DNA of 12,245 nucleotides from the NCBI GenBank assembly GCA_007570945.1, contig RKSH01000163.1:1-12245 (forward strand), given 5' to 3'. The notes beneath the pieces were generated by a model that ran no database searches, was not told the origin of the DNA, and saw only the letters and a list, made by a program, of their open reading frames with translations. Source of the DNA: Gammaproteobacteria bacterium. Lineage in GTDB: Bacteria > Pseudomonadota > Gammaproteobacteria > Arenicellales > Spongiicolonaceae. Positions within the stretch are counted from its first letter, which is position 1; every line of letters begins with the position of its first letter. Of the stretch, positions 7,843 to 12,245 are shown in pieces. The translations under genes and the position numbers were made by a program.

Positions 7843-8334
7843 TCAGTCGCGGAAGTTGATGAACTGCAGCGGGACATCGCTTTTCTGCTCCTTGAGAATG
7901 GCGAGCACCGACTGCAAATCGTCGCGCTTCTTGCCGCTGACGCGGATGCGGTCGCCTTGAATGGCGGCCTGCACCTTGAGCTTGGCGGCCTTGATGGCCT
8001 TCACCAACTTGCGCGCCAGGTCGCCGTCGATGCCGTGGCGCACGGCGATGTCCTGCTGCGCCTTGCCGCCGGCCTCGCGCACCGCATCGCGCCGCAGGCA
8101 GTTCAGGTCCACTTTGCGCCTGGCAAGTTTGTTTTCCAGAATGTCGCGCGCCTGGCCCACCTTGAATTCGTCGTCGGCGAAGACCGTCAGCCTCTCGCGC
8201 CGGGCGCCGTCCTGCTCCACGCGCGCGCCGCTGCCCTTGAAATCAAAGCGGTTGCTGATTTCACGGTTGGCCTGGTCAAGGGCGTTGCGCACCTCCTGCC
8301 AGTCCACTTCCGACACCACATCAAACGAAGGCAT
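7843..8334 (-). CDS. yajQ: YajQ family (UPF0234) nucleotide-binding protein
   Basis: YajQ is a small cytoplasmic protein with two RNA-binding-like folds; members bind nucleotides, and in Xanthomonas a homologue is a cyclic-di-GMP effector acting with a transcription regulator. From the ATG at 8332-8334 the product is 163 residues, the length of E. coli YajQ, beginning MPSFDVVSEVDWQEV. Typical segments are NREISNRFDFKGS (about 23-35) and the C-terminal ISVSGKK-like IRVSGKKRDDLQSVLA. An in-frame ATG three codons earlier (8341-8343) overlaps the -10-like box and is less likely, because the family starts at MPSF. Neither ATG has a ribosome site. The gene diverges from the aminotransferase with 35 bases between starts, and is followed by the dsbC-like gene after 9 bases. 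Confidence 0.93.
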   Translation of the reverse strand: MPSFDVVSEVDWQEVRNALDQANREISNRFDFKGSGARVEQDGARRERLTVFADDEFKVGQARDILENKLARRKVDLNCLRRDAVREAGGKAQQDIAVRHGIDGDLARKLVKAIKAAKLKVQAAIQGDRIRVSGKKRDDLQSVLAILKEQKSDVPLQFINFRD

Positions 8335-8369
8335 GCGCGCCATTATAAAAGTGTTTTATACTGCGCGCC
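8335..8369. promoter_or_regulatory. mirror-symmetric divergent promoter/operator between yajQ and the aminotransferase
   Basis: The 35 bases between the two ATGs centre on a perfect inverted repeat, TATAAAA-GTG-TTTTATA (8344-8360), itself flanked by GC-only arms of similar sequence. On the minus strand a consensus -10 TATAAT (plus-strand ATTATA, 8342-8347) ends 7 bases before the yajQ ATG. On the plus strand a -10-like TATACT (8357-8362) ends 7 bases before the aminotransferase ATG. Transcription from either box would begin within a base or two of the start codon, giving leaderless mRNA. This agrees with the absence of ribosome sites. Neither side has a recognisable -35, so a repressor operator or an activator-dependent promoter is an alternative reading. 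Confidence 0.55.
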
Positions 8370-9734
8370 ATGTCCCGCACCGCCGCCACCGCCGACTGGC
8401 AGCAACTGGACCGCGCCCACCACCTTCACCCGTTCACCGACCACCGTGAACTCCACGCCCGCGGCGTGCGGGTGATTACCCGCGCCGACGGCATTTACCT
8501 GTGGGATTCCGACGGCAACCGCATTTTGGACGCCATGTCCGGCCTGTGGTGCGTCAACATCGGCTACGGCCGCGCCGAGTTGGCCGAGGCGGCGCGCGCG
8601 CAGATGCTGGAGTTGCCCTACTACAACAGTTTTTTCCACACCACCCACCCGCCGGCGGTGGAGCTGTCGCGCCTGCTGGCCGAGGTCACGCCGGCCGGGC
8701 TCAACTATTTTTTCCCCACCAACTCCGGCTCCGAGGCCAACGACACCGTCATCCGCCTGGTGCGCCACTACTGGGCCGAGCGCGGCCGGCCGGACAAGAA
8801 CATCATCATCAGCCGCCACAACGCCTACCACGGCAGCAGCATGGGCAGCGCCAGCCTGGGCGGCATGGCGCCCATGCACGCCCAGGGCGGCATGCCCATC
8901 CCCGGCATCGTTCACATTCAGCAGCCGTACTGGTTTGCGGAGGGCGGCGACCTGGCGCCGGAGGAGTTCGGCCTCACCGCCGCCCGCGCCCTGGAAACCG
9001 CCATCGCCGAGCACGGCGAGGAGCGCATCGCCGCTTTCATCGCCGAGCCCATTCAGGGCGCCGGCGGCGTGGTGATTCCGCCCGCCACCTACTGGCCGGA
9101 AGTGAACCGCATCCTCGGTGAGCGCGACATCCTGCTGGTCGCCGACGAGGTGATTTGCGGTTTCGGCCGCACCGGCAAGTGGTTCGGCAGCGACACCTAC
9201 GCCCTCACCCCCGACCTGATGCCGGTGGCCAAGGGCCTGTCCTCCGGCTACCTGCCCATCGGCGGCGTGATGGTGGCCGACAAAGTGGTGGAAGTAGTCA
9301 GCGGCGGCGAGTTTTTTCACGGCTTCACCTACTCCGGCCACCCGGCCGCGTGCGCGGTGGCCAAAGCCAACATTGAAATCCTGTTGCGCGAGAAAATCGT
9401 GGACACGGTGGCCGGGGAAACCGCGCCGTATCTGAAAAAACGCTGGAGCGAACTCGCCGACCACCCGCTGGTGGGCGAGGCGCGCTGCCTCGGCTTTCTC
9501 GGCGCGCTGGAACTGGTGCGCGACAAACCGTCGCGCCGCCGCTTTGACCCGCCGGGCGCGGCCGGCAAGTTGTGCCGCGACATCTGCGCCGACAACGGCC
9601 TCGTCATGCGCACCATCATCACCGACACCATGGTCATCGCCCCGCCGCTCATCATGAGCGCCGCGCAAATCGACGAGATGGCGGACAAGGTGTGGGAATG
9701 CCTGGACCTGACCGCCAAAGCGCTCGCCGCCTAA
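8370..9734 (+). CDS. class III aminotransferase, SpuC-like (putrescine/omega-amino:pyruvate)
   Basis: This is a PLP-dependent fold-type I transaminase of 454 residues. Visible landmarks are LWDSDGNRILDAMSGLWCVN (44-63), the phosphate-binding NSGSEAND (118-125), HNAYHGSS (150-157), AEPIQGAGG (225-233), the PLP-ring Asp in VADEVICGFGRTG (D259) and the Schiff-base Lys in VAKGLSSGY (K288). From memory the whole length resembles Pseudomonas SpuC-type putrescine:pyruvate aminotransferase, including the N-terminal HHLHPFTD (17-24) and GIVHIQQPYWFAEGGDL (179-195). Beta-alanine or other omega-amino acid substrates remain possible. The ATG at 8370 is kept despite no ribosome site because the next ATG would remove the conserved N-terminus. 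No polyamine gene is adjacent. It converges with pgpA, with only 3 bases between the stop codons and no terminator. Confidence 0.92.
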   Translation: MSRTAATADWQQLDRAHHLHPFTDHRELHARGVRVITRADGIYLWDSDGNRILDAMSGLWCVNIGYGRAELAEAARAQMLELPYYNSFFHTTHPPAVELSRLLAEVTPAGLNYFFPTNSGSEANDTVIRLVRHYWAERGRPDKNIIISRHNAYHGSSMGSASLGGMAPMHAQGGMPIPGIVHIQQPYWFAEGGDLAPEEFGLTAARALETAIAEHGEERIAAFIAEPIQGAGGVVIPPATYWPEVNRILGERDILLVADEVICGFGRTGKWFGSDTYALTPDLMPVAKGLSSGYLPIGGVMVADKVVEVVSGGEFFHGFTYSGHPAACAVAKANIEILLREKIVDTVAGETAPYLKKRWSELADHPLVGEARCLGFLGALELVRDKPSRRRFDPPGAAGKLCRDICADNGLVMRTIITDTMVIAPPLIMSAAQIDEMADKVWECLDLTAKALAA

Positions 9735-9737
9735 GCC

Positions 9738-10202
9738 TCACCACCCGCCGGCGGCGGCGAACAAAACCATTGCCGTGACCGCCGCCGCCAGCAGGTCGTC
9801 CGCCATGATGCCGGCGCCGCCGTGCATTTTTGCATTCACCACGTTGATTGGCCACGGCTTGCAGATGTCCACCGCGCGAAACAGCACGAAGCCGGCGGCC
9901 AACCAGGCCAATCCGGCCGGCGCAAACAGCATGGCGGCGGTGAAGCCGGTGATTTCGTCCCACACGATGGCCGGATGGTCGCGGCGGTTTAGTTTTTTCT
10001 CGGCAACCGCGCACAGCGGAACCCCGACCGCCGCCATCACCGCCGCCACCGCGGCGTAAACCTCCCACGGCACGGTTTGCAGCCACAAAACCAGCGGCAC
10101 CGCCGGCAGGGTGCCGAAAGTCCCCGGCGCGCGCGGTGCAAGACCGCTGCCGCCGCCGAGGGCGAGAAAACAAACCGGGTCGCGCAGCAGTTTTGCGCTC
10201 AT
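9738..10202 (-). CDS. pgpA: phosphatidylglycerophosphatase A
   Basis: PgpA dephosphorylates phosphatidylglycerol phosphate at the inner membrane in phospholipid synthesis. The 154-residue product (E. coli about 172) shows the family blocks: GLAPRAPGTFGTLPAVPL (20-37), WDEITGF (81-87), RAVDICKPWPI (109-119) and GGAGIMADDLLAA (128-140). These carry the conserved acidic and Arg/Lys residues of the active site. Hydrophobic segments lie near 35-65, 86-110 and 137-150. The ATG at 10200-10202 overlaps the thiL stop in a 4-base ATGA, so translation is probably coupled to thiL. Confidence 0.95.
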   Translation of the reverse strand: MSAKLLRDPVCFLALGGGSGLAPRAPGTFGTLPAVPLVLWLQTVPWEVYAAVAAVMAAVGVPLCAVAEKKLNRRDHPAIVWDEITGFTAAMLFAPAGLAWLAAGFVLFRAVDICKPWPINVVNAKMHGGAGIMADDLLAAAVTAMVLFAAAGGW

Positions 10203-11125
10203 GAAAAATGCTCGTAGCCGGCGCGCGCAACAGGCAGCACATCGCCGTTTTCGTCCAGCAGGCGGAGGCCGCGGCCCTGGGTGACGGCGCCGATGCGGGT
10301 GAGGGGTATCTTCAACTCCGCGGCCAATGCGGCGACATCAGTGCGGCGTTTGGGGTGGGCGGTGAAGCACAGTTCATAATCGTCGCCGCCGGCCAGCGCC
10401 GCCGTCCACCCGGTCTCTGCAAGAATTTCCCGGTACGCCGCCGACAGCGGCAACGCCCCGCGCATCACCTCAGCGCCAACGCCGCTGCATCGCAGCACAT
10501 GCCCCAGGTCGGCGAGCAAACCGTCGGACACATCAATGCATGCGCCGGCCACGCCGGCCAGCGCAAGTCCCAACTCCACCCGCGGCTGAGGCCAATGCAG
10601 CGCGCGGCGAAATTCCCCGCCGCGCTCGAGCCCCAGCGCCGCATCGCCGAGCACGCCGCTGACATAAACCTCCTCCCCCGCGCACGCCCCGTCCCGGCGC
10701 AACCCGCGCCCGGCGTCCACCAACCCGGCCGCCTGCACCGTCACGCTCAGTGCCCCGCGGCTGAGGTCGCCGCCCACCAATTGCACATTAAACCGCCTTG
10801 CCAGCGCATAAAAACCCCCGCAAAACGCCTCCACCCACGCGCGCTCCACCCGCGGCATCGTCAGCGCCAGCGTCACCCACGCCGGCGCCGCGCCCATGGC
10901 CGCCAGGTCACTTAGACTCACCGCCAGGCACTTGTGCCCCACCGCATCCGCCGGCGCATCCGCCGCAAAATGCGTCCCCGCCGCCAGTGTGTCGATGGTC
11001 AGCGCGACATCTTTCCCCGCCGCCGGCGCCAACAACGCGGCATCATCCCCGACGCCCAGGCGCACGTCGGGGCGGGAGTTTGGGGGAGTGAAGAATTCCC
11101 GGATTAGGTTGAATTCGGAGGGCAT
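10199..11125 (-). CDS. thiL: thiamine-monophosphate kinase ThiL
   Basis: ThiL phosphorylates thiamine monophosphate to the active cofactor thiamine diphosphate. The 308-residue product (E. coli 325) starts MPSEFNLIREFF and has the PurM-like kinase motifs: GVGDDAALL (24-32), TIDTLAAGTHF (43-53), SLSDLAAMGA (70-79), GGDLSRG (118-124), DVSDGLLADLGH (198-209) and GGDDYEL (246-252). The usual family text near 70 is NLSDLAAMGA and near 246 GGEDYEL, so two conservative changes are visible. The ATG at 11123-11125 matches the family start; the longer in-frame extension to 11335 would overlap the DndB-like gene and is rejected. No ribosome site or promoter is evident upstream. A terminator sits 16-60 bases before the start codon, and nusB, the frequent upstream partner, is absent. 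Confidence 0.95.
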   Translation of the reverse strand: MPSEFNLIREFFTPPNSRPDVRLGVGDDAALLAPAAGKDVALTIDTLAAGTHFAADAPADAVGHKCLAVSLSDLAAMGAAPAWVTLALTMPRVERAWVEAFCGGFYALARRFNVQLVGGDLSRGALSVTVQAAGLVDAGRGLRRDGACAGEEVYVSGVLGDAALGLERGGEFRRALHWPQPRVELGLALAGVAGACIDVSDGLLADLGHVLRCSGVGAEVMRGALPLSAAYREILAETGWTAALAGGDDYELCFTAHPKRRTDVAALAAELKIPLTRIGAVTQGRGLRLLDENGDVLPVARAGYEHFS

Positions 11126-11137
11126 TGGGAACAACCG

Positions 11138-11185
11138 CCACAAAAGACAAAAGCACCGCATCCACACGGAGGGGGACGCGGTGCT
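11138..11185 (-). terminator. Rho-independent terminator after the DndB-like gene
   Basis: Read on the minus strand, a 12-bp stem, AGCACCGCGTCC with GGATGCGGTGCT (plus-strand arms 11174-11185 and 11152-11163), pairs fully if one G-U pair is allowed. The loop is 10 bases. The stem is followed by TTTTGTCTTTTGT (plus-strand 11139-11151). The T-rich side is on the minus strand only, so it ends transcription coming from the DndB-like gene, whose stop lies about 20 bases upstream at 11205-11207. Confidence 0.85.
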
Positions 11186-11204
11186 CTGCCGGGCGCCGGG
11201 CTTG

Positions 11205-12245
11205 TCATACCTTTGGCGGCAACTGCGCGGGCTTTGCCCCCTCCGGCAGCGCGTCGCGGTATTTGGCGAGCAACGCATCTTTGCCTTCGTCCGACAATGT
11301 TTCGCCGCACATGTAGCAGATGACCTCCGTGACAAGATTCTTATTCTTTGTCAGGATAGTCTTCTTGTTGCCTTTAAGAAACAAGCCATCCCAAAGCGGT
11401 TCATCCTTGCTCCAAGGAATCGCGTTCAGCTTTTTGGCCGCTTGTTTCGGACTGAGTTTGTTGGTTGCCAGGTTTGTCAACCGAACAAACGCCTTCACCA
11501 AGCAAGCCTGGGGAACAGGTTTGCCGAGCAGATAGTCGTCCCGGATTTCACAACGCTTTCCGTTGCCGGTCTTGTCTTTGTCCGACAACGCATCCGAGAA
11601 CAACTCGATATTGTCCAGGAGAAATTTCCATGTCTCGTGAACCTTGCTTCGATACAATTCGGATTTGTCCGTGTCGGGAAGACGAGTACGGTCGATTTTC
11701 CCGCCGCCGAAATTGGCGAGAATGATGGCTTCATTGCAGTCCGCCAGCGCGGCCAATGTCGTGAAGTGGCCGTCTCTTTCGCCGAGCGTGTTGTTTTGGT
11801 ATTTCACCAAATCGGCACCGATGAGATTGACATCGTTGGCAATCTCCCGGGCAAGGACAGCGATGATGTCGTCATCATCGGTGACCAAATTCTGCCCGGT
11901 GGTGGTCGCCTTGGCGTAACGGTTCACTTTCGTGAAAATTTTCCTGGCTTTCGCGGGTTTGTAGTCAATCAGGATGACTGCTACATCCTCATTGGCAATA
12001 TCCGCAGAGGGCGACATGTCGGGAATTGGATTCCCCTTTTCATCCAGCCCTTCGATTGCAAACTTAATGGCTTTCACCCGGTGCTGGCCATCGAGAGGAA
12101 TCAGGAGTTCCGCGCCAGTGAAAGTCAGAAAGCCCATGTTCCGGGCTTCCGGCTTGTACAAGCGCGGCATTTTATCGCACATGTCCAAAACCGATTCGAA
12201 ATTGCTCGGGTCGAAATGTTCCGCCGCGACAATAATCGCGCCGAA
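11205..12245 (-). CDS. DGQHR-domain protein, DndB-like, 5' end cut by window
   Basis: 346 C-terminal residues are visible; the frame is open to the right edge, so the N-terminus is missing. The motif LLIPLDGQHRVKAIKFAI (visible residues 47-64) defines the DGQHR/DndB family, thought to share a ParB/sulfiredoxin-like fold. Further typical pieces are VILIDYKPAKARKIFTKVNR (90-109), AKATTTGQNLVTDDDDIIAVL (111-131) and the C-terminal WDGLFLKGNKKTILTKNKN (285-303) region. DndB regulates, usually by repression, DNA phosphorothioation genes (dndCDE); other DGQHR proteins occur in less-studied defence loci, so the role here is inferred. Base composition differs from its neighbours: hand counts of two 60-base rows give 40% and 52% G+C, against 70% in a thiL row. 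Lys and Asn are more common than in the flanking proteins. It is the last gene of its transcript, closed by the terminator. Confidence 0.82.
   Translation of the reverse strand, partial: FGAIIVAAEHFDPSNFESVLDMCDKMPRLYKPEARNMGFLTFTGAELLIPLDGQHRVKAIKFAIEGLDEKGNPIPDMSPSADIANEDVAVILIDYKPAKARKIFTKVNRYAKATTTGQNLVTDDDDIIAVLAREIANDVNLIGADLVKYQNNTLGERDGHFTTLAALADCNEAIILANFGGGKIDRTRLPDTDKSELYRSKVHETWKFLLDNIELFSDALSDKDKTGNGKRCEIRDDYLLGKPVPQACLVKAFVRLTNLATNKLSPKQAAKKLNAIPWSKDEPLWDGLFLKGNKKTILTKNKNLVTEVICYMCGETLSDEGKDALLAKYRDALPEGAKPAQLPPKV

Noticed and set aside
7054..8475. 473-residue plus-strand open frame across dsbC, yajQ and the intergenic palindrome
   Set aside because: It is antisense to two well-recognised proteins and shows no motif or ribosome site. 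It is a codon-bias shadow.
8343..9668. 441-residue minus-strand open frame antisense to the aminotransferase
   Set aside because: The plus strand has complete PLP-enzyme motifs. The antisense product is low-complexity Ala/Gly/His/Val with no known domain.
11126..11204. Thiamine diphosphate riboswitch before thiL
   Set aside because: The interval is only 79 bases and is dominated by a simple terminator hairpin; I do not see the conserved CUGAGA-type THI-box core.
11125..11335. N-terminal extension of thiL
   Set aside because: The extra residues are Arg/Cys/Ser-rich, unlike the family, and would overlap the terminator and the DndB-like coding region.

Overview
The window is GC-rich chromosomal DNA (single 60-base rows reach about 70% G+C) from a bacterium that is probably a gammaproteobacterium. 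The clues are the gene set and local order: ridA-recG-ubiA, thiL-pgpA, yajQ, a periplasmic DsbC and ubiquinone synthesis. I see no 16S rRNA or other marker, so genus and species cannot be given. The core genes are packed with overlaps or gaps of a few bases. No stretch over 300 bases lacks a gene, and I found no tRNA, rRNA, CRISPR array or insertion sequence.

Left third (1-3300, minus strand): an operon-like run of ridA (imine deaminase), recG (branched-DNA helicase) and ubiA (4-hydroxybenzoate polyprenyltransferase, cut by the left edge). ridA and recG overlap by 8 bases; recG and ubiA are 5 bases apart. The RecG N-terminus carries a Pro/Ser tract encoded by a 21-bp tandem repeat of about five units.

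Middle (3395-9734): a large two-domain flavoenzyme of the dimethylglycine/sarcosine dehydrogenase family (plus strand) diverges from ridA. It converges on a minus-strand run of yajQ, a dsbC-like gene with a TTG start, and an MFS transporter gene that overlaps dsbC. yajQ in turn diverges from a class III aminotransferase that resembles SpuC-type putrescine:pyruvate aminotransferases. Only 35 bases separate these two start codons. They hold an almost symmetrical AT-rich palindrome with a -10-like box 7 bases before each ATG, which suggests leaderless or nearly leaderless mRNAs on both sides.

Right third (9738-12245, minus strand): thiL and pgpA overlap by an ATGA, as in many proteobacteria, but the expected nusB is not upstream of thiL. 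A strong intrinsic terminator follows instead, and then the C-terminal 346 residues of a DGQHR-domain (DndB-like) protein with clearly lower G+C (40-52% in sampled rows). This looks like the edge of a horizontally acquired module, possibly DNA phosphorothioation or other defence, that continues past the right end.

Functionally the window is mostly housekeeping (quinone, thiamine, phospholipid, DNA repair and envelope redox), with one-carbon/amine catabolism genes between. The points most worth following up are the DndB-like junction, the mirrored 35-bp promoter region and the RecG minisatellite.
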